From Achromobacter sp. B7 (GTDB lineage Bacteria > Pseudomonadota > Gammaproteobacteria > Burkholderiales > Burkholderiaceae_B): 64,000 nt of DNA. The stretch's first letter is position 1. Each line of letters begins with the position of its first letter. Shown piece by piece: positions 42,631 through 50,916 of this stretch. Below the pieces are notes generated by a model, which was given only the letters and a program-made list of their open reading frames with translations, did not search any database and had not been told where the DNA came from. The DNA lies in contig NZ_CP032084.1 of NCBI RefSeq assembly GCF_003600685.1, positions 2,852,001 to 2,916,000 on the forward strand, in the 5' to 3' direction. The position numbers and the translations under genes were made by a program.

Positions 42631-43799
42631 TACGCCGGCCGCGCCACCCGCAGCCGTAGCCGCGTGATTTCGGACGGCGCGCCCAGCCGCTTGGGCGGGC
42701 CCCAGTATCCCGTGCCCCGGCTGGTGTACACCCACATCTTGCCCAGGCGATGCAGCCCCGCCGTGTAGGGCTGCTGAAAGCGCACGAAGAAACCCCACGG
42801 AAAGAACTGGCCGCCATGAGTGTGGCCCGACAACTGCAAGTGATAGCCCAGCGGTTGCGCGGCGGCGGCGCTGCGCGGTTGATGCGCCAACAGGATGCGG
42901 GCGCAGGCATCGGGCGGCGCGCCTGCCAGCGCGGCTTTGGGGTTGCTGCGCTGCTGCGGATCGAACGCACCGGCGCTGTAGTCCGTTACGCCCGCCACCA
43001 CCACGGGCAGGCCCGAGGGGTGAATAACGGCATGCTCGTTCAACAACACCCGCAGTCCCATGCGCCGAAATTCGGCAATCCAGGCCGTGGCGCCTGAATA
43101 GTATTCATGGTTTCCGGTCACCAGGTATACGCCGTAGGGGGCGCGCAAGGTTCCTAGCGGGCTGGCCTGATCGGACAGATGCTCGACGCTGCCGTCCACC
43201 ACATCGCCGGTGATGGCGACCATGTCCGGCAGCAATTCGTTGACGCCATCCACGATGGCTTGCACATAGCGTTTCTTGATGGTGGGCCCGACGTGGACAT
43301 CGCTGATCTGCACGATGGTGAACCCGTCCAGGTCTTGCGGCAGGCCGTCGATGGGGACGTCCACATCGACCACCCGCGCCCGGCTGCGCGCGTTGTAGAA
43401 GCCGACAAGCGTGCCCGCCAATGCCAGCCCGGCCACCGTCCACGCACTGTAGCGCCGCACGTCGGGCCAGGGCAGGTCGGCATTAGCCAGCCACGCCACA
43501 CCCCAGGTCACCAGCAATGCCGCGTCGCGAATGACGGTCAGCACGAACAGGGACGAAAACAGCCCCATCGCCAAGAGGCCGACCCATGCAATGCGGTCGC
43601 CCCAGGGCGGGTTGATGGAAGAGCGGGCCAGCATGCCCAACGGAATCAGGATGCACGACAGCAGCAAGCCGATGATGGCGGCGGCGGCGCCGGCGGCGGA
43701 CAGTTGCGCGTCGGGAATCAGGCGCGCGCCCACATAGACATGGGCCAGGGCGCCCAGGGTCAAAAAGCGCAGGAAGAACGAGGATTGGCGTAGGGACAC
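42630..43799 (-). CDS. Membrane metallophosphoesterase (calcineurin-like, YkuE/YaeI type)
   Basis: A 389-residue protein with four N-terminal membrane helices (residues about 10-135) and a C-terminal metallophosphoesterase domain. Metal-binding motifs are QISDVHVG, ITGDVVDG, TGNHEYY, LLAHQP and SGHTHGGQ, all intact. The start is GTG at 43799; no ATG is available close by. Family members include UDP-diacylglucosamine-type and lipid-linked phosphatases, so the substrate is uncertain. Convergent with the AsnC-type gene. Confidence 0.9.
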   Translation of the reverse strand: MSLRQSSFFLRFLTLGALAHVYVGARLIPDAQLSAAGAAAAIIGLLLSCILIPLGMLARSSINPPWGDRIAWVGLLAMGLFSSLFVLTVIRDAALLVTWGVAWLANADLPWPDVRRYSAWTVAGLALAGTLVGFYNARSRARVVDVDVPIDGLPQDLDGFTIVQISDVHVGPTIKKRYVQAIVDGVNELLPDMVAITGDVVDGSVEHLSDQASPLGTLRAPYGVYLVTGNHEYYSGATAWIAEFRRMGLRVLLNEHAVIHPSGLPVVVAGVTDYSAGAFDPQQRSNPKAALAGAPPDACARILLAHQPRSAAAAQPLGYHLQLSGHTHGGQFFPWGFFVRFQQPYTAGLHRLGKMWVYTSRGTGYWGPPKRLGAPSEITRLRLRVARPA

Positions 43800-43850
43800 G
43801 GCGGGCGCGGGGCGGGCAAGGGAAACGCCATTCTATGCCGGGCCGCGGGC

Positions 43851-45134
43851 TTAGGACGCGCCGGCAGCCGTTGCGTCGCGCCACAGCAAGCCCGCGTTCA
43901 TCTCGTGCACGCTATTGATGCCCAGCATTGCCATGTTGCGGTCCACTTCGGCGCGCAAAAGATTGATGGCGTGGGCGACACCGGCCTGGCCACCCACCGC
44001 CGCCGCGTAGTTGAACGGCCTGCCCACGAACACGAAGCGCGCACCCAGCGCCAGGGCCTTGAGCACATCGCCGCCGCGCCGCACGCCGCTATCCATCATC
44101 ACGGTCATGTCACCCGCCGCGTCCACCACGCCGGGCAGCGCGCGCAGCGGCGAGATCGCGCCATCCAGTTGGCGTCCGCCATGGTTGGACACGATCACGC
44201 CGTCCACGCCATGCTGCCGGGCCAGCGCCGCATCTTGCGGATGCAGGATGCCCTTGATGATCAAGGTGCCCGGCCATTGCCGCCGGATGCGGGCCACATG
44301 CTGCCAGCTGAGGTGATCGCGCGCGGTGAAGTCGCGCAATACCGACGCGGATACGATTGGCGCGCCGCGCGTGGCGAACGAGTTTTCAAAGTGCGGCATG
44401 CCGTGCGCCATCAGCGTGCGCAGGAACGTGCCCGCCAGCCAGCGCGGCCGGGTCAGGCCGTCCCACGCCAATCGCAAGCTGGGCTTGAGCGGCGTAGAGA
44501 AACCGGTGCGGACATTGTTTTCTCGGTTCGCGGACACTGGAATATCCACAGTCAGCACCAAGGTCTCGTAGCCGGCGCGCCGGGCGCGTTCGACCAGCGC
44601 GTCGATCTTGGCCGGATCGCCCGGCAGATAGGCCTGGAACCAGGTGCCCGGCGCTTGCTGGATGACTGCTTCCAAGGGGATCAGCGAGGTGCCGCTGAGA
44701 ATGGCCGGAATGCCGGCGTCGCGCGCGGCGCGGGCCAGCACCACGTCGCCGCGATAGGCCGACAGCGCGCTGATGCCCATCGGCGCAATGCCGAAAGGCG
44801 AGTCGTAGCTGCGTCCGAACAACTCGGTGCGCTGCGTGCGCTTCGACACGTCGACCAACACACGCGGCGCAAAACCGTATTGCGCGAACGCGCGTCGGTT
44901 GTCGTGCAGGGATTGATTGTCTTCCGCCGCGCCCGCCACGTAGCCGAAGATGGGGCGGGGCAGGCGTCGGCGCGCAGCGGCTTCAAAATCGTCCAACGAC
45001 AGCATTCGGGCCAGCGCGCGCGGCAGCGGCTGTGCGGCAGTCGCCGCCGATGGGGCGGGCGGAGCGGCCGAGGTCGTGGCTGCGTTGCCCGCCGAGGTGT
45101 CGGCAGGAGTCATAGTCAGCGTGGATGTCGTCAT
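43851..45134 (-). CDS. FMN-dependent alpha-hydroxy-acid dehydrogenase (LldD-like)
   Basis: A 427-residue enzyme of the L-lactate dehydrogenase/glycolate oxidase family. After an unusual N-terminal tail of about 40 residues rich in Ala, Thr, Ser and Pro comes the normal core: LDDFEAAARRRLPRPIFGYV, the substrate tyrosine in WFQAYLPG, the lysine in LIIKGILHP, and the catalytic His-Arg of VSNHGGRQLDG. The FMN phosphate site is DSGVRRGGDVLKALALGA and GRPFNYA. Lactate, mandelate or another 2-hydroxyacid could be the substrate. Confidence 0.88.
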   Translation of the reverse strand: MTTSTLTMTPADTSAGNAATTSAAPPAPSAATAAQPLPRALARMLSLDDFEAAARRRLPRPIFGYVAGAAEDNQSLHDNRRAFAQYGFAPRVLVDVSKRTQRTELFGRSYDSPFGIAPMGISALSAYRGDVVLARAARDAGIPAILSGTSLIPLEAVIQQAPGTWFQAYLPGDPAKIDALVERARRAGYETLVLTVDIPVSANRENNVRTGFSTPLKPSLRLAWDGLTRPRWLAGTFLRTLMAHGMPHFENSFATRGAPIVSASVLRDFTARDHLSWQHVARIRRQWPGTLIIKGILHPQDAALARQHGVDGVIVSNHGGRQLDGAISPLRALPGVVDAAGDMTVMMDSGVRRGGDVLKALALGARFVFVGRPFNYAAAVGGQAGVAHAINLLRAEVDRNMAMLGINSVHEMNAGLLWRDATAAGAS

Positions 45135-45203
45135 GGCAGTAGGGCGTCGGAAGAAAGACTGGACCTGGGAAAGTCCGTAATCTACCGACGCAGCATGACT
45201 GCG

Positions 45204-45239
45204 AAAAGCGAATAAAAGGCGACGAACTTATTCGCTTTT
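45204..45239 (-). terminator. Terminator after psd
   Basis: Perfect 12-bp arms (aaaagcgaataa / ttattcgctttt) with a 12-base loop, ending in four T on the minus strand. It separates psd from the downstream hydroxyacid dehydrogenase gene. Confidence 0.75.
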
Positions 45240-45268
45240 AATGAATGACCCGGCCAGGGTCAGCGCAT

Positions 45269-46138
45269 TCAACGATGCTTGGGCAGGGCCAGCAGTTCGC
45301 CCATGCGCACCGGGCCCAGCACCGACGGCGTGTCGGCCCACCGGATCTGGTCCGGGCCGAACAATACGATGGCGGTGGACCCCAGCTTGAACCGGCCCAT
45401 TTCCGCGCCTTTTTCCAGATGAATCGGCGCGCGCGCGGCGGCGTCATAGCGCACCGCTTTTACTCGGCGCTTATAGGGCGTGACCAGGCCGGCCCACACG
45501 GTTTCGATCGACGCAACGATCATCGCACCCACCAGCACCAGCGCCATCGGACCATGCTCGGTATCAAAGATGCAGACCACGCGTTCGTTGCGCGCGAACA
45601 GGCGCGGCACGTTGCGCGCCGTCAGTGGGTTGACCGAGAACAAGCGGCCAGGCACATGGATCATTTCGCGCAGCGTGCCGGCCACCGGCATGTGCACGCG
45701 GTGATAGTCCTTGGGCGACAGGTAGACCGTGGCAAATTCGCCACCTTGAAACGGCGCGGCTCGCTCAACGTCGCCGCCCAGCAGGTCAACCAGGCCGTAG
45801 CTGTGGCCTTTGGCCTGGAAAATGCGGCCTTGCTCGATGGCGCCCAACTGGCTGATCGCGCCGTCGGCCGGACAGAGCACGGAACCGGGTTCGTCGTCCA
45901 GCGGGCGAGCGTCGTCTTTCAGCGCGCGCGTGAAGAAGTCATTGAAGCAGTCGTAGGCCAACGGGTCTTCTTGCAGCGCTTCGCGCATGTCGACGCCATA
46001 CTTGCGGACAAAGCGCGAAATCATCCAGTTCTTGACCGCGGGTTCCCGGCAGTCTGAGGCGTATCCGAAGAAGCGCGACACCAGGTGATGGGGCGCAAGA
46101 TACTGGCTGGCGAGAAATAGTTGTTCTTTGATCGTCAT
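45269..46138 (-). CDS. psd: Phosphatidylserine decarboxylase proenzyme
   Basis: A 289-residue membrane-associated proenzyme that makes phosphatidylethanolamine. The self-cleavage motif LGST is at 252-255; cleavage before S254 creates the pyruvoyl cofactor. The conserved D92 (CPADG) and H146/H149 region (YHRVHMP) match the catalytic residues of the family. The start is the ATG at 46138. Both sides are closed by terminators, so it is monocistronic. Confidence 0.95.
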   Translation of the reverse strand: MTIKEQLFLASQYLAPHHLVSRFFGYASDCREPAVKNWMISRFVRKYGVDMREALQEDPLAYDCFNDFFTRALKDDARPLDDEPGSVLCPADGAISQLGAIEQGRIFQAKGHSYGLVDLLGGDVERAAPFQGGEFATVYLSPKDYHRVHMPVAGTLREMIHVPGRLFSVNPLTARNVPRLFARNERVVCIFDTEHGPMALVLVGAMIVASIETVWAGLVTPYKRRVKAVRYDAAARAPIHLEKGAEMGRFKLGSTAIVLFGPDQIRWADTPSVLGPVRMGELLALPKHR

Positions 46139-46150
46139 CTACGAGCGCTG

Positions 46151-46179
46151 AAAAAACGCGTCCCGCGGACAGCGGGACG
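46151..46179 (-). terminator. Terminator after the ABC-F gene
   Basis: On the minus strand an 8-bp stem (cgtcccgc / gcgggacg, 46159-46166 and 46172-46179) is followed after cg by six T (46156-46151). Confidence 0.85.
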
Positions 46180-46248
46180 GGGTTGAAGGCCGCCTCGCAA
46201 ACGACGCATCAAGGACGCGTGCGGGCAATTCGCGGGATTGTATCGCGA

Positions 46249-47880
46249 TCAGGCGGCTTTGGCGGCCAGTTTGGTTTTGTAGAGCCAGTCCTTGTAGTCG
46301 TCCAGGTCGCCATCGAACGGACGCACGGCGCCGTCGGCCACGATGATGAACTCATCGGTGGTGGCGCGCAGCAGGTGGCGGTCGTGGGATACGAGCATCA
46401 AGGTGCCTTCGAATTGCGCCAGCGCGGTAGTCAGCGCTTCACGCGTTTCCAGATCCAGGTGGTTGGTGGGCTCGTCAAGCAGCAAGAGGTTGGGGCGCTG
46501 CCAGACGATCAGCGCCAACGCCAGGCGCGCCTTTTCACCGCCGGAGAACGGCGCGATCGAGCTGGTGGCCATGTTGCCGTTGAAGTTGAAGCTGCCCAGG
46601 AAGTTGCGCAGTTCCTGTTCGCGCACCGTGGGCGCCAGCTTCGTCATGTGCCACAGCGGCGATTCGTCGTGGCGCAGCATTTCGACCTGGTGCTGGGCAA
46701 AGTAGCCGATGGACAGGCCCTTGTTGAATTGCGTGTCGCCGGCCAACGTGGTGAGGTCGCCGGCGATGGTCTTGATGAACGTGGACTTGCCCGCGCCGTT
46801 GATGCCCAGCAAGCCGATGCGTTGCCCGGCTTGCAACGAAAAGTTGATGCCGGACACGATGATCTTGTCGGACACGGCCTGCGTGTCTTCGCATTCCACG
46901 CGGTAGCCCGCGCTGACCTTGTCCATGGTCAGCAAGGGGTTGGGCGCGCGCAGCGGCTCGCGGAATTCAAACGAGAATTCGGCGGCGGCACGCAGGGGCG
47001 CCATCTCTTCCATGCGGGCCAGCGCCTTGATGCGGCTTTGCGCCTGGCGTGCCTTGCTGGCCTGGGCCTTGAAGCGGTCGATAAAGGATTGCAGGTGCGA
47101 GCGTTGGCGCATCTGCTTTTCCATCATGCCTTGCGCCAATTCCAGTTGCGCGGCGCGCTGGCGTTCAAACGACGAATAGTTGCCCGAGTAGCGGCGCAGT
47201 TTGCGTTCGTCGATATGGACGATGACGTTGACCACGCCGTCCAGGAAGTCGCGATCGTGCGAGATGACGATCAGCGTGCCGGCATAGCGCTTGAGCCAGT
47301 CTTCCAGCCAGATGATGGCGTCCAGGTCCAAGTGGTTGGTGGGCTCGTCCAGCAACAGCAGGTCGGACGGGCACATCAGCGCTTGCGCCAGGTTCAGGCG
47401 CATGCGCCAGCCGCCGGAAAAACTGGTCAGCGGCAGGTGCATCTGTTCTTGCGTGAAGCCCAGTCCGGTCAGCAGTTGTTCGGCGCGCGAGTGCACGGTG
47501 TAGGCATCTGCGTCGGCCAGCGCGGCGTAGATGTCGCCCATGCGCAGGCCGTTTTCGGCGCTTTCCGGTTCGGCTTCCAAGGCGGCAAGTTCGGCTTCCA
47601 GCTTGCGCAAGGTGACGTCGCCGTCAATCGCGTATTCGATGGCGGGGCGGTCCAGCGCGGGGGTTTCCTGCGCCACGTAGGCCATGCGCCAGCTGGACGG
47701 GTAGTCCAGGTCGCCCTGGTCCGCGTGCAGCGTGCCGCGCAACAGGCCGAACAGGCTGGACTTGCCGGCGCCGTTGGCGCCGATCAGGCCGATCTTGTCG
47801 CCGGGGTTCAAGAGCAGGTCGACCTTGTCGAGCAAGGGCTTGACGCCGCGCATGAGTGAAACTTGTTGGAAGCGGATCAT
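46249..47880 (-). CDS. ABC-F family ATPase (YheS-like)
   Basis: A 543-residue soluble protein with two ABC domains and no membrane segment. Domain 1: Walker A GANGAGKS at 34-41, LTSFSGGWRMRLNLA and LLLLDEPTNHLDLD. The charged P-site linker (MMEKQMRQRSHLQSFIDRFK) lies near residue 250. Domain 2: GINGAGKST, FSGGEKARLALAL, LLLDEPTNHLDLE. ABC-F proteins act on ribosomes to relieve stalled elongation. The ATG at 47880 follows the family start (MIRFQQVSL); longer in-frame sequence upstream is not coding. Confidence 0.93.
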   Translation of the reverse strand: MIRFQQVSLMRGVKPLLDKVDLLLNPGDKIGLIGANGAGKSSLFGLLRGTLHADQGDLDYPSSWRMAYVAQETPALDRPAIEYAIDGDVTLRKLEAELAALEAEPESAENGLRMGDIYAALADADAYTVHSRAEQLLTGLGFTQEQMHLPLTSFSGGWRMRLNLAQALMCPSDLLLLDEPTNHLDLDAIIWLEDWLKRYAGTLIVISHDRDFLDGVVNVIVHIDERKLRRYSGNYSSFERQRAAQLELAQGMMEKQMRQRSHLQSFIDRFKAQASKARQAQSRIKALARMEEMAPLRAAAEFSFEFREPLRAPNPLLTMDKVSAGYRVECEDTQAVSDKIIVSGINFSLQAGQRIGLLGINGAGKSTFIKTIAGDLTTLAGDTQFNKGLSIGYFAQHQVEMLRHDESPLWHMTKLAPTVREQELRNFLGSFNFNGNMATSSIAPFSGGEKARLALALIVWQRPNLLLLDEPTNHLDLETREALTTALAQFEGTLMLVSHDRHLLRATTDEFIIVADGAVRPFDGDLDDYKDWLYKTKLAAKAA

Positions 47881-48269
47881 GAATCTTGGGGCAGGGGGGT
47901 GGCGCGGCAAGCGCGCGGCGTGGCTCCCGCCACAAGGGGCGGCGCAAAAAAGGGAACCGGGCGAGTTCGCGCGCAAATGCCTGGGTGGCCGGCGCCGCGG
48001 CCAAAGGCAGCGACAAAACATCGGCAAGACAATAACCAAACAGCGGCAGGACAGCGGGCGCGAATAGAAAAAAGACACGCCCCAGGGTAGGGGCGTCGTC
48101 CAATCGTGGGCGCTATTGTACCGGGCCGCGCGCCTTGGCGCAGCCGGCGCTGTGCCGTGAGCAGGATTCGAGCGGGATCCTGGCAGGATTCAGACGTGTT
48201 TTGCTCTGATTGTTGCGGCAAAACAGCAGCATATTGCCCGCGTGCTGGCTTTGGGTCGTCAGAAGCGGG

Positions 48270-49139
48270 CTATGCGCCCGCGATGGCGGCAGCCAAAGCC
48301 AAGACGCGCTCGGCCTCTTGCGCATGCAGGTTTTCAACCAGCGCCCCGTCCACCACGGCCACGCCCAAGCCTTGGGCCTGGGCGGCGCGCCACGCGTCCA
48401 GGCGCTTGTGGGCAAGCGCCACTTCATCGTCGGTCGGTGCAAACGCCGCGTTGGCGGCCGCGATCTGCTTGGGATGAATCAGCGTCTTGCCGTCGAACCC
48501 CTGGTCGCGCCCCTGGCGGCAGGTGGCGGCGTAACCGGCGTCGTCGTGTAAGTCCAGATGCACGCCGTCCAGCACCGCCAGGCCGTGGGCCCGCGCGGCC
48601 ATGACGGCCATCGACCGCGCCAGCAATGTTTCTTCGCGGCCCGGGGTGTGGCGCGCGTGCAGGTCCTTGACCAGGTCCGACGTGCCGACCACGATGGCGG
48701 CCAGCCTGGGGTGGCCGGCCGCAATGGCGTCCAGGCGCAGAAAGCCCAGCGGCGTCTCGGCCATGGCCCACAGCGGCAGATCCGGCGGCGCGCCGGCGGC
48801 ATCCAGCGCGTCGGCCAGGGCGTGCAGCTGCGCGGAGGATTGCACCTTCGGCAGCAGCACGGCGTCAGCGCCCGCTCGCGCAATGGCTGCTACATCGTAC
48901 AGCCCCCAGGGCGTGTCCAGCGCGTTGATGCGCACGATGCACTCGCGCCGGCCATAGCCGCCCGCCGTCAGCGCCGCGGCCACTTGCACGCGCGCCTGGG
49001 CCTTGGCATCGGGCGCGACGGCGTCTTCCAGGTCAAGAATCAACGCGTCGGCGTCCAGGCTGCGGGCCTTGTCCAGCGCACGCGCGTTGGCGCCGGGCAT
49101 GTAGAGGACGGAGCGGCGGGGGCGGATGGCAGAAGTCAT
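48270..49139 (-). CDS. HpcH/HpaI-family CoA ester lyase (CitE-like)
   Basis: A 289-residue TIM-barrel lyase. The ATG at 49139 gives RRSVLYMPGANARALDKARS, the CitE-type N-terminus. Other features are LILDLEDAVAPDAKAQAR, RINALDTPWG, WAMAETPLGF and HPKQIAAAN, which supply the CoA and Mg2+ sites. It would cleave citramalyl-, malyl- or similar 3-hydroxyacyl-CoA esters. It starts 19 bp downstream of an orphan response regulator gene on the same strand. Confidence 0.88.
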   Translation of the reverse strand: MTSAIRPRRSVLYMPGANARALDKARSLDADALILDLEDAVAPDAKAQARVQVAAALTAGGYGRRECIVRINALDTPWGLYDVAAIARAGADAVLLPKVQSSAQLHALADALDAAGAPPDLPLWAMAETPLGFLRLDAIAAGHPRLAAIVVGTSDLVKDLHARHTPGREETLLARSMAVMAARAHGLAVLDGVHLDLHDDAGYAATCRQGRDQGFDGKTLIHPKQIAAANAAFAPTDDEVALAHKRLDAWRAAQAQGLGVAVVDGALVENLHAQEAERVLALAAAIAGA

Positions 49140-49158
49140 GAAATCGGGAAGGATCGGC

Positions 49159-49878
49159 TCAGGGTTTGGAATTGCCCACGACCTGCACGGGCGTGGTGCA
49201 GACATAGCCTACGCCGTACACGGTGCGGATGCCCATGTCGCCGCCCGCCAGCGCGCGCAGTTTGCGGCGCAGGCGATGCATGTGGGCGTCCAGCCTGTGG
49301 GTGTCGTAGGCGTCGACGCTGGCGCCTAGCGCTTCGACCAGCCGCCCGCGTGATAGCGGCAGTGGCGCGGCCTGGATCAGCGCGCCGATCAAGCGGCATT
49401 CGGTGTCGGTGATGTCCACGCAGACGCGCTCGGGCGAAACCAGCGTGCGGCGCGAGGGATCAAAACGCCACGCATCGGATTCGGCATCGTGCATGCCTGT
49501 TGCGGGCACCACGCGCAGCCGCCGCGACAACGACACCAGGGTGGCGCCCAGTTCGGCCAGGTTGACGGGCTTGGTCAGATAATGGTCGGCGCCCAGGCTC
49601 AGGCCGGACACCTTGTCTTCGCTGAGCAGGCGGCCGGTCAGCATGATGATGCCCATCGATGGATAGCAGGTCCGCAGATGCGCAATGCGGGTGAAGGCGT
49701 CGCCGTCGGGCAGCATGGCGTCCAGCACGAGGATGCCCGGCGTGACGGTCAGCAGCAGTTGGTCCAGTTCGGCCAGCGATCCCGCGGTCAGGATGGCTTT
49801 GTCCAGCCCCAGGTCCTGGATGGTCTCGACGATGGTGTCGCGCCAGTCACCGTGATCGTCGACAACGATAATGGTCAC
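49159..49878 (-). CDS. OmpR-family response regulator without adjacent kinase
   Basis: A 239-residue two-domain regulator. The receiver has acidic D7/D8, the phosphorylation site D53 (LVLDAML), T81 and K103 (YLTKPV), all intact. The C-terminal winged helix (residues about 140-230, ending IRTVYGVGYVCTT) is OmpR type. The start is a GTG. No histidine kinase gene is found within this window on either side, so the partner is unlinked. The CitE-like gene follows 19 bp later and may be co-transcribed. Confidence 0.88.
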   Translation of the reverse strand: MTIIVVDDHGDWRDTIVETIQDLGLDKAILTAGSLAELDQLLLTVTPGILVLDAMLPDGDAFTRIAHLRTCYPSMGIIMLTGRLLSEDKVSGLSLGADHYLTKPVNLAELGATLVSLSRRLRVVPATGMHDAESDAWRFDPSRRTLVSPERVCVDITDTECRLIGALIQAAPLPLSRGRLVEALGASVDAYDTHRLDAHMHRLRRKLRALAGGDMGIRTVYGVGYVCTTPVQVVGNSKP

Positions 49879-50220
49879 GGCGGGGTACGCGCCGGCGTAC
49901 GCACGTGACGCGATCCAAGGGCAAGCACGCGGGTGGCTGCTGACATGCTGTGGCTATCTGTTTTGGGAAAAGAGTCCGCTTGCGCGGGCACGTGGCCGGC
50001 CAGATACGTTTCGTATCGTGGCGCCTGCGGAGAATATCACCAACGACGTTGCGGCGGCGCGGCAAACTTGGCGGATGCCATCCGGGCGGCGCCAAAACCG
50101 TGCCTGATCAAACTTTGCGCAGCCCGTTGCGCATCCCCCAAAAGGCCGCCCGCCTTGCATCGGCGGCTGCCTTATCCACAGAAATTGTGGATAAGGCGCG
50201 ACCGGCTGGCGCCATCCGAT
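49879..50220. other. Intergenic region upstream of the response regulator
   Basis: 342 bp with no convincing gene. It contains a small hairpin (gatacg / cgtatc, 50003-50017) and the DnaA-box hairpin at 50169-50197. The promoter of the response regulator must lie in the left part. Confidence 0.45.
50169..50197. other. Hairpin made of two inverted DnaA boxes
   Basis: Perfect 12-bp arms (50169-50180 and 50186-50197) with a 5-base loop. Each arm holds a consensus DnaA box: ttatccaca at 50172-50180 and its complement tgtggataa at 50186-50194. It lies 24 bases beyond the stop of the unrecognised minus-strand gene, so it could also shape that mRNA's end. Confidence 0.65.
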
Positions 50221-50706
50221 TTATGTAGGCAGGTATTCGATCGGCACGCCCGCCGGCACCTTGCGCATGCGGTCGCGCTCGATGCGCGCCGAGGCGAAAC
50301 GGGTCTTGCGGGCGGCCGCATTTTGCAGCAACACCGACAACACCGATCCCTTGTCCTGGATCCATTGCGTTTTGCCCCGCAGCAATTTCATCGCGCTCTC
50401 GGCGCTGCCCAGGCGGTACGACATGGCGTTGATCTGCACCGAGGTCTTGCCGTCGAACGCCGCGGGCTCGTGTTCCGTAATGGCGGCGGCGTCCAGATTG
50501 CTGCTTTCGTGATCCACACGGTAGATGAACTTCAAGCCGCTGTGCGGGTCTTGCACCACCAGCAGTTTTTCGGAGCCGGAAATATCGGACAGCATGCCGA
50601 TGACCGGGGATTCAACCAGCTGGTTGCCGCGCTGTTCTTCGGTGTAGATGAATACGCTGTGGCGCGATACGGAAAGGGCGGCGGGAATAAGGGGAGAGCT
50701 GTCCAT
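50221..50706 (-). CDS. Unrecognised 161-residue protein
   Basis: I do not recognise the family. The ATG at 50706 follows a weak gtcagg ribosome site and gives MDSSPLIPAALSVSRHSVFI. There is no signal peptide or membrane segment. It contains a beta-rich-looking first half (SVFIYTEEQRGNQL; KLLVVQDPHSGLKFIYRVDH) and a basic, helical second half (SAESAMKLLRGKTQWI; ARKTRFASARIERDRMRKV). It is divergent from the DadA-like gene. Coding is supported by sensible protein composition and by lack of a better frame. Frame-compatible sequence upstream of 50706 lies over the DadA-like gene and is a shadow. Confidence 0.6.
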   Translation of the reverse strand: MDSSPLIPAALSVSRHSVFIYTEEQRGNQLVESPVIGMLSDISGSEKLLVVQDPHSGLKFIYRVDHESSNLDAAAITEHEPAAFDGKTSVQINAMSYRLGSAESAMKLLRGKTQWIQDKGSVLSVLLQNAAARKTRFASARIERDRMRKVPAGVPIEYLPT

Positions 50707-50916
50707 ACCTGACTTGAAAGTGGCGGCCCGGACAACGGCGTCCGGCAATCTGAAGAGGCTGGCGCGTACGGTCAACGCGGCCATGCCGACGCGCATGATA
50801 CCAATTGTTTCAGATGTTTGCCGAAGCAGCGGGAATTTGATGAGGGGAGCGACGAGCGCGATTCTACGATGCGCGTCGCTTGCCGAACATGGGGGCGCAA
50901 GCGCAGAATTCGGCGC

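Noticed and set aside
50169..50197. Replication origin
   Set aside because: Only two DnaA boxes, no AT-rich unwinding element and no dnaA, gyrB or parAB genes nearby.
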